64,000 bases of DNA from an uncultured Eubacteriales bacterium (lineage in GTDB: Bacteria > Bacillota > Clostridia > Oscillospirales > Acutalibacteraceae): assembly GCA_900315605.1 (NCBI GenBank), contig OMZU01000007.1:1-64000 (forward strand), written 5' to 3'. Every line of letters begins with the position of its first letter. Within the stretch, counting starts at the first letter, position 1. Under the pieces are notes generated by a model. It was not told the origin of the DNA and did not search any database. It saw only the letters and a list, made by a program, of their open reading frames with translations. A program made the translations under genes and the position numbers. Below are positions 45,168 to 54,394 of the stretch, in pieces.

Positions 45168-45394
45168 GTGTGCTTGCAAAAAATCAAGTGCCTGTGGGCA
45201 CTCTTGTCCGCCTATTTGAACAACTCCGGTAACGATAACCGTGTTCAACGGCGGGAATAAGCAATTTCCTTGTATAAAGTGAAAAAGACCGCCACGTGTT
45301 TGCGACAGCCCTAACAATATTATTATACCACTTTTTTTGGGCAGGTTCAAGACAATTTCGTAAAATAAAAATATAAATATTTTTAATAAAAGTA
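45168..45394. other. intergenic spacer
   Basis: AT-rich, no ORF with a ribosome site on either strand. A minus-strand ORF running from lepA is a shadow. Confidence 0.5.
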
Positions 45395-45423
45395 TTGACA
45401 ATGTTAAAATTTAAGTGTATAAT
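45395..45423 (+). promoter_or_regulatory. perfect consensus promoter
   Basis: TTGACA, 17 bp, TATAAT: identical to the housekeeping sigma consensus. It drives the 34-codon ORF and the long untranslated RNA that follows. Confidence 0.88.
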
Positions 45424-45462
45424 ATAGACAAAGATAAGAGATAAGACAAGGAGGTTTTCAAA

Positions 45463-45567
45463 ATGAAAGTTATGAAACCTTTAAACTACAGAATTATGAG
45501 CTTTATCAGGAGCTTGCCCCCTAACAGCTTAAACCCAATTCATTTGGCAGAGGTTGAAGCTAACTAG
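45463..45567 (+). CDS. 34-residue peptide, unknown
   Basis: ATG 45463 lies 8 bases after AAGGAGG, a near-perfect ribosome site. The peptide starts MKVMKPLNYRIM, continues SFIRSLPPNSLNPIH and ends LAEVEAN. It is amphipathic, basic at the N-terminus, with a Pro-Pro-Asn in the middle and no signal peptide or membrane helix. It could be a regulatory leader peptide, a signal peptide precursor or a small toxin; none can be chosen. About 570 bases of transcript follow before the terminator, with no further good ORF. Confidence 0.6.
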   Translation: MKVMKPLNYRIMSFIRSLPPNSLNPIHLAEVEAN

Positions 45568-46170
45568 TTTGTGTCGGAACGGCTGATCTGTTTTTAGTGT
45601 TTTTGAAACACAGTTTTTAAGATTTATTTTTCGATCAAGTATTTACGTTCCGAAAATTTCCGGCAATTTCTCGAAACGACAACAACTCAAATATGTTGCC
45701 CGACAAATTGTATCGTCTCAAAGAGTGAATGTTGACCATTTGCTATCTGATATTGGGAAAACGGATTTTTTACATATATAACAAGTTAATATTTGAAATA
45801 ACTACATGGTGGTTAGACCAATGAGAAGTTTAATTTTTGATCAATAAGATTTTTCTTGATTTTAAGATTTTTTATAATCTTAGTTTTGATTGTACGATTT
45901 AATATCTCTATATAATAACAGTTTACGGAGAACAGTCCAATGTGCAGTTAAACTTTTTCTGAAATGTTTTTTCTGAATTCTAAAGTTCGATTATAAAAGT
46001 TCAATGATAAACATCCATATGTACATCTAAATTGTTATTACGCAACAAAGCAATTGGAGATGAGTCCAAAGTACAAGTTATTTTGATTTAAAACTTACCT
46101 AGGTAGTTGAAAGATTTAAATTTCTATTTGTCCTTGAAGAGGTGATCGGCGTTCGGTCACCTCTTTCTTT
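45568..46170 (+). ncRNA. long untranslated RNA with four degenerate repeats
   Basis: From the consensus promoter to the hairpin terminator at 46136-46170 is about 740 nt, of which only 105 code. The 3' part holds four imperfect repeats of the type AGTCCAATGTGCAGTTAA, at 45813 (TTAGACCAATGAGAAGTTTAA), 45931, 46010 and 46061, mostly preceded by GGAGA. Small hairpins such as AAGATT/AATCTT lie between them. It is AT-rich and does not match a structured RNA class known to me. Confidence 0.5.
46136..46170 (+). terminator. terminator of the 45.4 kb transcript
   Basis: AAGAGGTGA..CG and CG.TCACCTCTT form a stem followed by TCTTT. Confidence 0.8.
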
Positions 46171-46191
46171 GCCATTTTTGCTGTCTGTCGG

Positions 46192-46573
46192 CAGTCGGGC
46201 AGACAGAATTTATCTATATTATACGTTTGCTCCCGACTGTATTTATATTTGTTAGACATAATTTTTCCGTAGGGGCGCACCCGTGTGTGCGCCCTTGGAA
46301 CAAACGTTAGCTTATAGGTAGGTCGCACACATGGGTGCGACCCTACATCACTTGTAACGGAAAACAACATCAAACTAAAGCGAACTCATTTTCGGGCACT
46401 CACGTCTGATTTAGCACTAAGCTATCTGCTCGGAGTAAAACTATAGTAAACTCATTTTCGGGCACTCACGTCTGATTTTGCACTAAGCTATCTGCTCGGA
46501 GTAAAACTATAGTAAACTCATTTTCGGGCACTCACGTCTGATTTAGTACTAAGCTATCTGCTCGGAGTAAAAA
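46192..46573 (+). repeat. modular intergenic repeat, copy B
   Basis: Same module order as copy A: CAGTCGGGC...GCTCCCGACTG (46192-46240); an inverted pair GTAGGGGCGCACCC / GGGTGCGACCCTAC (46269-46346) in place of the GGCGACC block; a short GTAACGGAAAACAACATC stretch; then three tandem 66 bp units (46383-46573), each with CATTTTCGGGC and CTGCTCGGAGTAAAA. It lies between the 45.4 kb transcript and the aminotransferase. Confidence 0.7.
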
Positions 46574-46577
46574 ATAC

Positions 46578-46606
46578 TTGCAGATGATGGAGTTTAGTGG
46601 TAGAAT
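46578..46606 (+). promoter_or_regulatory. aminotransferase promoter
   Basis: TTGCAG, 17 bp ending TTTAGTGG, TAGAAT. The trpS promoter has the same layout (TTGCAG, ...TTTAGTGG, TAAAAT). Confidence 0.65.
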
Positions 46607-46643
46607 AACTATACACAGAATATATAAAAAAGGATGACTGAAT

Positions 46644-47831
46644 ATGGAATACAAGTTTTCTGACAGGGTTTCCGGTTTGAAGCCCAGCGCAATCAGAGAG
46701 ATTTTTAAATACGCCGCCGACCCGGAGGTCGTTTCGCTTTCGGCAGGCAACCCTTCTCCGGACGCTTTTCCGGCAAAGGAGATCGCCGAGATCTCCGCAA
46801 AGGTACTCGCCGAGAATCCTATCTCGGTTTTGCAATACAGCGTAACAGAGGGCTATGCTCCGCTCAGAGCTCATCTTCTTGAATACATGAAAAAAGAGCA
46901 CGATACCGGCTGCGAAAACGACGATATTTTGATCACCACCGGCGCACAGCAGATCATGGACCTTTGCACAAAGGCTCTTGTCAACGAGGGCGACGTTGTG
47001 ATCTGCGAGGCTCCGTCATTTATCGGCTCGCTCAACACCTTCCGCAGCTACAACGCAAAGCTTGTGGGCGTTACCGTTGAGCATGACGGAATGAACACCG
47101 ACGAGCTTGAGCAGGCTCTTAAAGACAACCCGAACGCAAAGCTCATCTATACTATCCCGAATTTTCAGAATCCGTCGGGAGTTACAATGAGCCTTGAAAA
47201 GAGAAAAAAGGTTTATGAGCTTGCGCAAAAATACGGCGTGCTTATCATTGAGGACAACCCATACGGCGACCTGCGCTACAGCGGAGAGAATTTGCCGAAC
47301 ATCAAGAGCTTTGACGACGGCTCGACCGTTATCTATGCCGGCTCGTTCTCAAAGGTCATCTCGCCGGGAATGAGAGTTGCCTACACGATCTGCCCCAAGC
47401 CGATTTTCCAAAAGCTGGTGGTTTGCAAGCAGGGCAACGACGTTCACACAAACATTTGGTCTCAGTATGTTTGCGACGAGTTCATCACCAAATATGATTT
47501 TAACGCTCACCTTGCAAGGCTCAGAGAAATCTACACCAAAAAAGCAGATTTCTGCATGAAGCTCCTTGACAAATACTGCGCTCCGGCGATCACATACCAC
47601 AAAATCGACGGCGGACTGTTTATCTGGTGCGACCTTCCCGAAAGCATAAATATGCCGGAGTTCTGCAAAACCGCAGTGCTCAACAAGGTCTGCGTCGTTC
47701 CGGGCAACGCGTTTTTGACAGACGAAAGCCTGCCCTGCAACAGCTTCCGCATCAATTTTTCAACACCGACAGACGAGCAGCTCGAAAAGGGAATAAAGAT
47801 CCTCGGCGAGCTGGCAAACGGAATGATCTGA
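46644..47831 (+). CDS. PLP-dependent aminotransferase, class I (ARO8/MocR-type)
   Basis: 395 residues. SAGNPSPDAFPAKEIAEI and LQYSVTEGYAPLRAHL near 60-75, TTGAQQIMDL near 95 (PLP phosphate), PNFQNPSGVTMSLEKR near 170, EDNPYGDLRYSG near 205 (Asp-X-X-Tyr), and GSFSKVISPGMRVAY near 237 with the PLP Lys. Of the 2-aminoadipate/aromatic aminotransferase-like subgroup. The amino donor is unknown. AAAGGATGA before ATG. Confidence 0.9.
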   Translation: MEYKFSDRVSGLKPSAIREIFKYAADPEVVSLSAGNPSPDAFPAKEIAEISAKVLAENPISVLQYSVTEGYAPLRAHLLEYMKKEHDTGCENDDILITTGAQQIMDLCTKALVNEGDVVICEAPSFIGSLNTFRSYNAKLVGVTVEHDGMNTDELEQALKDNPNAKLIYTIPNFQNPSGVTMSLEKRKKVYELAQKYGVLIIEDNPYGDLRYSGENLPNIKSFDDGSTVIYAGSFSKVISPGMRVAYTICPKPIFQKLVVCKQGNDVHTNIWSQYVCDEFITKYDFNAHLARLREIYTKKADFCMKLLDKYCAPAITYHKIDGGLFIWCDLPESINMPEFCKTAVLNKVCVVPGNAFLTDESLPCNSFRINFSTPTDEQLEKGIKILGELANGMI

Positions 47832-47863
47832 TTTTTTGATTTTTACAAATATTATATTCTCAA

Positions 47864-47900
47864 ACTACGGCACGGCTTTGTTCTGTGCCGTGGTTTTTTT
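47864..47900 (+). terminator. terminator after the aminotransferase
   Basis: ACGGCAC and GTGCCGT form the stem, followed by GGTTTTTTT. Confidence 0.8.
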
Positions 47901-47974
47901 CTTCCCTTTTCCGCAAAATTTTCAACGCAAGCCGATCGTTCGTGAATTAACCGGCAATTTCGCAAAATTAAAAC

Positions 47975-48003
47975 TTGCAGTTATTTGCTTTTAGTGGTAA
48001 AAT
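47975..48003 (+). promoter_or_regulatory. trpS promoter
   Basis: TTGCAG, 17 bp ending TTTAGTGG, TAAAAT. The leader to the ATG is only 40 bases, with no T-box. Confidence 0.65.
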
Positions 48004-48043
48004 ATTTTATGTATATAATCCCGACAAAGCAAGGAGAGATAAT

Positions 48044-49048
48044 ATGGAAAATAATGAAGTAAAAAAAGACGTTGTATTCAGTGCGATCCAGCCCAGCGGA
48101 ACGATCACCCTGGGAAATTACCTGGGTGCGGTTCGCAACTGGGTCAAGATGCAGGACGAGCATAACTGCATCTACGCGCTGGCCGACCTTCATACAATCA
48201 CCGTAAGACAGCAAACCGCTGTTATGCGCAAGAATATTCTTGACGCCTATGCGTCCATTATGGCGTGTGGCATAGACGTTGAAAAGAGCCTGTTCTTTAT
48301 TCAGAGTCACGTTCACACCCACGCCGAGCTTGCATGGCTTTTGAGCTGCTACACTCAGTTTGGCGAGCTGTCAAGAATGACTCAGTTCAAGGACAAGAGC
48401 GCGAAGCACGCCGACAATATCAACGCCGGACTGTTTACATATCCGGTGCTTATGGCAGGCGACATCCTGCTGTATCAGGCGGACAAGGTACCCGTAGGCG
48501 CAGACCAAAAGCAGCATATTGAGCTTACGCGCGATATCGCGGAACGCTTTAACGGTCTTTACGGAAACGTATTCAAGGTGCCGGAGGGCTTTATCCCCAA
48601 AAACGGCGCAAGGGTCATGAGCTTGCAGGATCCAACCAAAAAAATGAGCAAGTCCGACGAAAACGTAAACGGCTGCGTTCACCTGCTCGATACGCCTGAG
48701 GTAATTATGAAAAAGTTCAAGCGCGCCGTTACCGACAGCGACGCCTGCGTTCGCTACGCCGAGGGCAAGGACGGCGTAAATAACCTTATGGCGATCTACA
48801 GCGCGGTCACAGGACAGAGCATGGAGCAGATCGAAAACGAATTTGCCGGCAAGGGCTACGGCGACTTTAAGGCTGCCGTTGGCGAGGCTGTTATTGAAGA
48901 GCTGCGCCCGATCAGAGAGAAATACGAGCAGCTTATCAAGGACAAGGGTTATCTTGAGGAGTGCTACCGCAAGGCTGACGAGATCGCCCTGAAGATCAGC
49001 ATGAGGACTCTTAGCAAGGTCAAAAAGAAAATAGGCTTTGTTCTGTGA
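48044..49048 (+). CDS. trpS: tryptophanyl-tRNA synthetase
   Basis: 334 residues from ATG 48044 (AAGGAGA upstream). Class I signature PSGTITLGNYLGAV (HIGH equivalent is TLGNY) at 15-27, ADLHTIT, PVGADQKQHIELTRDIA and the KMSKS loop KKMSKSDENV near 197. Charges tRNA-Trp. An in-frame extension to 47975 covers the promoter and is rejected. The next gene starts 16 bases later. Confidence 0.96.
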   Translation: MENNEVKKDVVFSAIQPSGTITLGNYLGAVRNWVKMQDEHNCIYALADLHTITVRQQTAVMRKNILDAYASIMACGIDVEKSLFFIQSHVHTHAELAWLLSCYTQFGELSRMTQFKDKSAKHADNINAGLFTYPVLMAGDILLYQADKVPVGADQKQHIELTRDIAERFNGLYGNVFKVPEGFIPKNGARVMSLQDPTKKMSKSDENVNGCVHLLDTPEVIMKKFKRAVTDSDACVRYAEGKDGVNNLMAIYSAVTGQSMEQIENEFAGKGYGDFKAAVGEAVIEELRPIREKYEQLIKDKGYLEECYRKADEIALKISMRTLSKVKKKIGFVL

Positions 49049-49064
49049 TTTTTGAGGTGAGGGC

Positions 49065-50405
49065 ATGACAAAAATTGAGATAAAGCTTTTTGACTTTATA
49101 AAAAAACACATTACAGTTATACTTTTTATTATTGCGACAATTATCGGAACAATCATTCATTTTTGCGGGATCAATTTTCAAAGCGACGATTTTAACAGCT
49201 TTCTCAACGGCTGGTGGTACAACATCCAGGCAGGCGGCATCAAGGGACTTGCCAACCAAGTCGGCAACTATAACATCCCCTATCAGATCATAATTTGCCT
49301 TTTGACCGTGACTCCGCTTTCGGCACTGCACGCCTACAAGCTTTTGTCAATAATTTTTGACATTGTACTGGCAATCAGCGCAGGAATGCTGGTAAACGAG
49401 CTAAGCACAAAAAAATCGCCGTTCAGATTTGTGCTCACCTATGCGATCGTTTACAGCTCCATTACAGTTGTGTTCAACTCGGCGTTTTGGGCTCAGTGCG
49501 ATTCTATCTATGTTTCGTTCATTTTGCTGGCGATATACTTTATGCGAAAGGACAGAAACATTTTGGCGTTTGTAATGCTCGGTCTTTCGCTTGCGTTCAA
49601 GCTGCAATTTTTCTTTATCCTTCCGGTTTTCATCTTCTACTACATATTGAACCGCAAGGTTTCGTTCCTCCATTTTTTGATTATTCCTCTGACAGATATC
49701 GTTATGTGCCTGCCTGCGATCTTTTTGGGCAGAAACCCTATTGACATCGTCAAGATCTATGTGGATCAGACAGACTACGGCAAGCTGATCCAAATGAACT
49801 GCCCCAACATTTATGCATTTATGTGCGAGGGCACCGACGTAAATAATTACTATATGTTCAAAACAATGTCAATTGTTCTGACAATGCTCCTTCTCGGAAT
49901 CGCGCTTTGCGTGTTTATCTACAAGAAAATCGACCTTTCCGACGCAAACAACTTTATGCTCACGGCGATTTGGACTTCGTTCACCTGTCTTATGTTCCTT
50001 TCGTCAATGCACGAGCGTTACGGATACCTGCTCGATATCCTGCTTATCGTTTATGTTATGGCGTTCGGCAAATACTACTGGGTAGCCGTCGGCAGTAATC
50101 TGGTCAGTCTGAGGGGCTATTGTTATTATCTGTTCGGAAATTATTCCGTAGTCAGTCTGCAATACGCCGCCATCTTCTATGTGATCCTCTATGCATACAT
50201 GACCTTTGTGCTTTACCGCGACGTGATTTCCGGCGGAAAGAAGCTTGATGATACAGCTTCCGCTTCATCAGGCAGCACGTCAACGGGCGACGCACCGGCT
50301 TCAACGCCCTCCGACGAAGCCGCGGAAGCAGTTGAAGAAACGGGCGAAGCCAAGAGCGCAAACGTTATTGAGACAGCGACCCAAGGCAAAGCAGTTGGGA
50401 ACTGA
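49065..50405 (+). CDS. multi-spanning GT-C-like glycosyltransferase
   Basis: 446 residues with about ten membrane helices. INFQSDDFNSFLNGWWYN near residue 35-50 has the acidic pair in the first loop that GT-C enzymes use with a polyprenyl-phosphate sugar donor; SAFWAQCDSIYVSFILLAIY and MFLSSMHERYGYLLDI are motifs of DUF2029/mannosyltransferase-like proteins. The last 55 residues are low-complexity Ser/Ala/Glu/Thr rich. Follows trpS by 16 bases. Acceptor unknown; a cell-envelope glycan is likely. Confidence 0.75.
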   Translation: MTKIEIKLFDFIKKHITVILFIIATIIGTIIHFCGINFQSDDFNSFLNGWWYNIQAGGIKGLANQVGNYNIPYQIIICLLTVTPLSALHAYKLLSIIFDIVLAISAGMLVNELSTKKSPFRFVLTYAIVYSSITVVFNSAFWAQCDSIYVSFILLAIYFMRKDRNILAFVMLGLSLAFKLQFFFILPVFIFYYILNRKVSFLHFLIIPLTDIVMCLPAIFLGRNPIDIVKIYVDQTDYGKLIQMNCPNIYAFMCEGTDVNNYYMFKTMSIVLTMLLLGIALCVFIYKKIDLSDANNFMLTAIWTSFTCLMFLSSMHERYGYLLDILLIVYVMAFGKYYWVAVGSNLVSLRGYCYYLFGNYSVVSLQYAAIFYVILYAYMTFVLYRDVISGGKKLDDTASASSGSTSTGDAPASTPSDEAAEAVEETGEAKSANVIETATQGKAVGN

Positions 50406-50468
50406 CTGATAACAAAACCCGAAACACCGAAATTTTTATAGGCAAAACGGTGTTGCCTGCAATCAAAA

Positions 50469-50520
50469 AGCCGCACGGTCCAGACTGATTTAACAGTCAA
50501 CCGTGCGGTTATATTTTTGT
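50469..50520. terminator. terminator after the GT-C-like gene
   Basis: CCGCACGGT (50471-50479) and ACCGTGCGG (50500-50508) with an inner CAGACTG/CAGTC stem; T-rich on both sides, so it can serve the HAD gene as well. Confidence 0.8.
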
Positions 50521-50525
50521 TCTTT

Positions 50526-51332
50526 TTATAATACAAATTTTTCAAGGGTGATCGCGATTCCGTCCTCGTCGTTGCTCTCGCAAACGTATTTGGAAATCTT
50601 TTTCACCTCGGTTTCGGCATTTGCCATTGCGACCCCAAGGCCGGCGTAGCCGATCATTGTTATGTCGTTATAGTTGTCGCCGAACGCCACAAGCTCCTCG
50701 CGGCTTATTCCCAGCTTGTCAAGCAGCATGTGGAGCATCGCGCCCTTTGAAACTCCAAACGGCATGATCTCCAAAAAATACGGTGCGCTTTTATAAACGT
50801 CGAGCAGCCCGTCGTATCTGTCCTTTAGGATCTGCTGGTATTCGTCAAGCTCATACGGCTCGCCTGCCAGCAGAATTTTGTTAAAGTCAAATTTGACAGT
50901 CGAAACAAAATCATCGGTAACAACCATCTCTGCCTTGATAACGTCGCGTTCAACATAGGTATAGTCGTTGACCTTGTTGTTGGCGTAGATCTTGTTTTCG
51001 TCAAAGGTGATAACGGTGATGTTGCTGTTGCGCAGCACGTTCACAATATCGGGCAAAAACTCAGCAGGAAAACGCTTGCTGAGGATTGTCTGCGAGGTCG
51101 AGCAGTCAATTATCCTGCCGCCGTTGAACGCCATAATATATCCCCCAAAGCGGCTGAGCATAAGGTCGTCGGCGATATCCCGGATCCCGATTGGGTGCCG
51201 CCCCGAGGCTATTATCAGTTTTTTGCCGCGCCTTTGAGCCTCCAAAAGCGCGTATCTTGTGCGCGGAGTGATCTCTTTTCTGGAATTTGTAAGAGTACCG
51301 TCAATATCCAACGCAATTAGCTTGTAATCCAT
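50526..51332 (-). CDS. Cof-type HAD phosphatase
   Basis: 268 residues from ATG 51332 (AGGTGAG upstream). Motif I LIALDIDGTLTNSRKE with the nucleophile Asp, motif II IIASGRHP, motif III Lys in SKGAMLHML, motif IV VAFGDNYNDITMIGYAG. C2-type cap between. Members remove phosphate from sugar phosphates or cofactors; the substrate is not clear. Alone, convergent with the GT-C-like gene. Confidence 0.9.
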   Translation of the reverse strand: MDYKLIALDIDGTLTNSRKEITPRTRYALLEAQRRGKKLIIASGRHPIGIRDIADDLMLSRFGGYIMAFNGGRIIDCSTSQTILSKRFPAEFLPDIVNVLRNSNITVITFDENKIYANNKVNDYTYVERDVIKAEMVVTDDFVSTVKFDFNKILLAGEPYELDEYQQILKDRYDGLLDVYKSAPYFLEIMPFGVSKGAMLHMLLDKLGISREELVAFGDNYNDITMIGYAGLGVAMANAETEVKKISKYVCESNDEDGIAITLEKFVL

Positions 51333-51460
51333 AATCTCACCTGCGATTCTCGGTTTTGTTAGGTGATATGCCATTTCACGCTAATTTTACCACATTACCG
51401 CAAAAATTGCAACCGAAGAATTTGACAGTCAAAACAAAATAATTTGCAAACAAAAAATGT

Positions 51461-51489
51461 TTGAAATTTCGACAATGCCGTGATATAAT
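51461..51489 (+). promoter_or_regulatory. promoter of the DUF1846 gene
   Basis: TTGAAA, 17 bp, TATAAT, 44 bases before the start codon. Confidence 0.7.
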
Positions 51490-51532
51490 AAAAAAAGTGT
51501 TTTATTATGGAAGTGCAAGCGGAGGTTAAAAA

Positions 51533-53014
51533 ATGAAAGCAGGCTTTGACAATCAAAAATATCTTGAAACCCAATCACAGCATATCCGCGACAGAATAGC
51601 CAAGTTCGGCGGCAAGCTTTATCTTGAATTCGGCGGCAAGCTTTTTGACGATTATCACGCATCGCGCGTGCTTCCGGGCTTTAAGCCGGACTCAAAGCTG
51701 CAAATGCTCATGCAGCTAAAGGACGAGGCGGAAATCGTTATTGTTATCAACGCCGACGACATTGAAAAAAACAAGGTTCGCGGTGATTTGGGTATCACCT
51801 ATGATCTTGACGTTTTCAGACTGCTTGACGTTTTTCGCAGCCGCGGCTTGTATGCAAACTCAGTAGTCATGACTAGGTTCTCCGACCAGCCCACAGCAGT
51901 GAAATTTGAAAAGCACCTTACCGAAAACGGCATCCGCGTTTATCATCATTTTTCTATCCCCAACTACCCCACCGACGTTGACCTGATAGTAAGCGACGAG
52001 GGCTACGGCAGAAACGATTATGTTGAGACCCAGCGCAGGCTTGTGGTTGTCACCGCTCCCGGTCCCGGCTCGGGCAAAATGGCTGTTTGCCTTTCTCAGC
52101 TTTATCACGAGCACAAGCGCGGAGTTGAGGCCGGCTACGCAAAGTTTGAGACCTTCCCGATTTGGAATCTTCCGCTCAAGCACCCCGTAAACGTGGCTTA
52201 CGAGGCAGCCACCGCCGACCTTAACGACGTTAATATGATCGATCCCTTCCACCTTGAGGCTTACGGCGAAACAACCGTTAATTACAACAGAGATATCGAG
52301 ATTTTCCCGGTGCTCAACACAATGTTTGAGCTGATTTTGGGCAAATCACCCTATAAATCCCCCACAGATATGGGCGTAAACATGGCAGGCAACTGCATAA
52401 TCGACGACGAAGTAGTTTGCGCCGCCGCCAACCAGGAAATAATCCGCCGATACTATTACGCACTTTCAAACCACACCAAGGGCGTTGGCTCGGCAGACGA
52501 GGAATACAAGATAGGTCTGTTGATGAAGCAAAACAAGCTTACCACAGACGACCGCCGCGTGATCGCCCCGGCACTTAAAAAGGCAGCCGAAACAGGCGCG
52601 CCTGCCGCTGCGATCGAGCTTTGTGACGGCAGGATCATCACAGGCAAAACCACCACGCTTTTGGGAGCTTGCTCTGCAATGCTGCTCAACGCGCTCAAGA
52701 GCCTTGCCGGTATTCCCGAAAATGTTGACATAATCGACGCTGCGGTAATCGAGCCCATCCAGCGTCTCAAGGTCGAGACCTTTGGCTCCAAAAATCCCAG
52801 ACTCCACACCGACGAGATCCTTATCGCGCTTTCAATGTCGGCTGTGACCAATCCAACGGCAAAGCTGGCGATGAAGCAGCTTCCCAGCCTTCGCGATTCC
52901 GACGCGCACGCTTCGGTCATACTCTCGGAGACTGACACGCGCACCCTCAAAAAGCTCGGCATCAACCTTACCACCGAACCGGTTTACGAGACCGAAAGGC
53001 TGTACAGAAAATAA
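51533..53014 (+). CDS. DUF1846 family protein
   Basis: 493 residues, the length of the family. KAGFDNQKYLETQSQHIRDRI, LYLEFGGKLFDDYHASRVLPGF, VTAPGPGSGKMAVCLSQLYHEHKRG, AGYAKFETFPIWNLPLKHPVN and the C-terminal DTRTLKKLGINLT are all typical. The GPGSGKM loop looks like a phosphate-binding loop. The structure of a family member is known, the function not firmly. GGAGG precedes ATG. Confidence 0.92.
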   Translation: MKAGFDNQKYLETQSQHIRDRIAKFGGKLYLEFGGKLFDDYHASRVLPGFKPDSKLQMLMQLKDEAEIVIVINADDIEKNKVRGDLGITYDLDVFRLLDVFRSRGLYANSVVMTRFSDQPTAVKFEKHLTENGIRVYHHFSIPNYPTDVDLIVSDEGYGRNDYVETQRRLVVVTAPGPGSGKMAVCLSQLYHEHKRGVEAGYAKFETFPIWNLPLKHPVNVAYEAATADLNDVNMIDPFHLEAYGETTVNYNRDIEIFPVLNTMFELILGKSPYKSPTDMGVNMAGNCIIDDEVVCAAANQEIIRRYYYALSNHTKGVGSADEEYKIGLLMKQNKLTTDDRRVIAPALKKAAETGAPAAAIELCDGRIITGKTTTLLGACSAMLLNALKSLAGIPENVDIIDAAVIEPIQRLKVETFGSKNPRLHTDEILIALSMSAVTNPTAKLAMKQLPSLRDSDAHASVILSETDTRTLKKLGINLTTEPVYETERLYRK

Positions 53015-53138
53015 GCTTTATCAAAAAATACAAAAGCCAAATACGCATTTTCAGCTCAGAGCAGTTTTGCCCTGAGCTTTTTCTTTGTGGATATTGGTAA
53101 TAAAACAAAACGGTGTTTTTATTTTTTTGAAAATAGCA

Positions 53139-53167
53139 TTGATAAATGGCGAAAAATATATTATAAT
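53139..53167 (+). promoter_or_regulatory. glucokinase promoter
   Basis: TTGATA, 17 bp, TATAAT, 76 bases before the start codon. Confidence 0.65.
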
Positions 53168-53242
53168 AGTATTTGTAAATAAAAAAGCGGGGCTATCGCA
53201 CAAATGCTCCGTGCAAATTTCATAAAGAAGGAGTGCAAAAAT

Positions 53243-54193
53243 ATGTACAGATTGGGAATAGACCTCGGCGGCACAAACATCGTTGCCGGCGTTGTCAACA
53301 AGGAATACAAAATCATCTCCAAGGCTTCCTGCAAAACTCAGGTGCCGCGCCCCGAAAGCGAAATTTGCGACAGCATGGCTGAGGTCGCGCTAAAGGCTAT
53401 TGACAAAGCAAAGCTTACGCTGGACGATATATCCTCAATAGGAATCGGCGTTCCGGGAGCTGTAAATCCAAAAACCGGAGTTATAGAGTATTCCGCAAAC
53501 CTCTTCTTCCACAACTGGGAGGTTGTGAAGATGATGCAGGAAAGGATCGACAAAAAAATCATCATCGAAAACGACGCCAATGCCGCTGCTTTGGGCGAGT
53601 ATCTTGCAGGTAGCGCGAAGGGTGCCAAAAACGCCGTTGCGATCACCCTTGGAACAGGCGTAGGAGGCGGAATAATCATCAACGGCAAAATCTACAGCGG
53701 CTCTAACTTTGCCGGCGCGGAGCTGGGTCATATGGTGATCGTCAAAGACGGCAAGGAATGTGCCTGCGGCAGACGCGGCTGCTGGGAAACCTATGCTTCC
53801 GCAACCGGTCTTATCAACCTTACAAAGCAAAAGATACTTTCCGAAAAGCTCGATTTCAGCTACATGCTCAAGCTTTGCGACGGCGACATAAACAAAGTAA
53901 CCGGCAAAACCGCGTTTACCGCCATGGTGGACGGCGACCCTGCCGCAAAAGAGGTTGTTGACGAATACGTGGGCTATCTTGCAACAGGTATTGTAAACAT
54001 CATCAACATCTTCCAGCCCGACGTGCTCTGCGTGGGCGGCGGCGTTTCAAACCAGGGTGAAAACCTGCTCGGTCCGGTTCGCGCGATCGTTGAAAAAGAA
54101 CGCTACACCAAGCACAACGACAATCAGACAATCATTTGTCAGGCGTCCCTCGGCAACGACGCCGGAATAATCGGCGCAGCCTATCTTGACTGA
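53243..54193 (+). CDS. glcK: ROK-family glucokinase
   Basis: Phosphorylates glucose from import or from MalQ. 316 residues: RLGIDLGGTNIVAGVV (ATP phosphate) at the N-terminus, GIGVPGAVN, ENDANAAALGEYLAG (catalytic Asp), GTGVGGGIIINGKIY, then the ROK zinc site AELGHMVIVKDGKECACGRRGCWETYAS (His plus three Cys). ATG 53243 follows AAGGAG. Sugar specificity cannot be read with certainty; glucose is the family default in Firmicutes. Confidence 0.92.
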   Translation: MYRLGIDLGGTNIVAGVVNKEYKIISKASCKTQVPRPESEICDSMAEVALKAIDKAKLTLDDISSIGIGVPGAVNPKTGVIEYSANLFFHNWEVVKMMQERIDKKIIIENDANAAALGEYLAGSAKGAKNAVAITLGTGVGGGIIINGKIYSGSNFAGAELGHMVIVKDGKECACGRRGCWETYASATGLINLTKQKILSEKLDFSYMLKLCDGDINKVTGKTAFTAMVDGDPAAKEVVDEYVGYLATGIVNIINIFQPDVLCVGGGVSNQGENLLGPVRAIVEKERYTKHNDNQTIICQASLGNDAGIIGAAYLD

Positions 54194-54211
54194 TCTAAAT
54201 ATAATAAACCG

Positions 54212-54244
54212 AAAAGCCCACTCTGTATTGAGAGGGCTTTTTTA
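54212..54244 (+). terminator. terminator after glcK
   Basis: AAAGCCCACTCT and AGAGGGCTTT pair around TATTG, followed by TTTTT. Confidence 0.82.
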
Positions 54245-54394
54245 CCGTTTTCCCGAAAAAAAAGCGAATTTGCTGCTAGAATTATAATTATGTAAATTAG
54301 ATAAAATTCCATATCTATTTTTATAACGCTAAATTTTAAAAAGCTATTTATTTTTTTTATCCATTATGATATAATTTATAGAGGTGATAAAAAC

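Noticed and set aside
45168..45401. Minus-strand ORF upstream of lepA
   Set aside because: Runs through the lepA promoter and has no ribosome site.
46383..46573. Possible CRISPR array
   Set aside because: Only three units, whole 66 bp unit is repeated without variable spacers, and no cas genes nearby.
47900..48043. T-box leader upstream of trpS
   Set aside because: The leader is only about 40 nt from the promoter and shows no T-box sequence or terminator hairpin.
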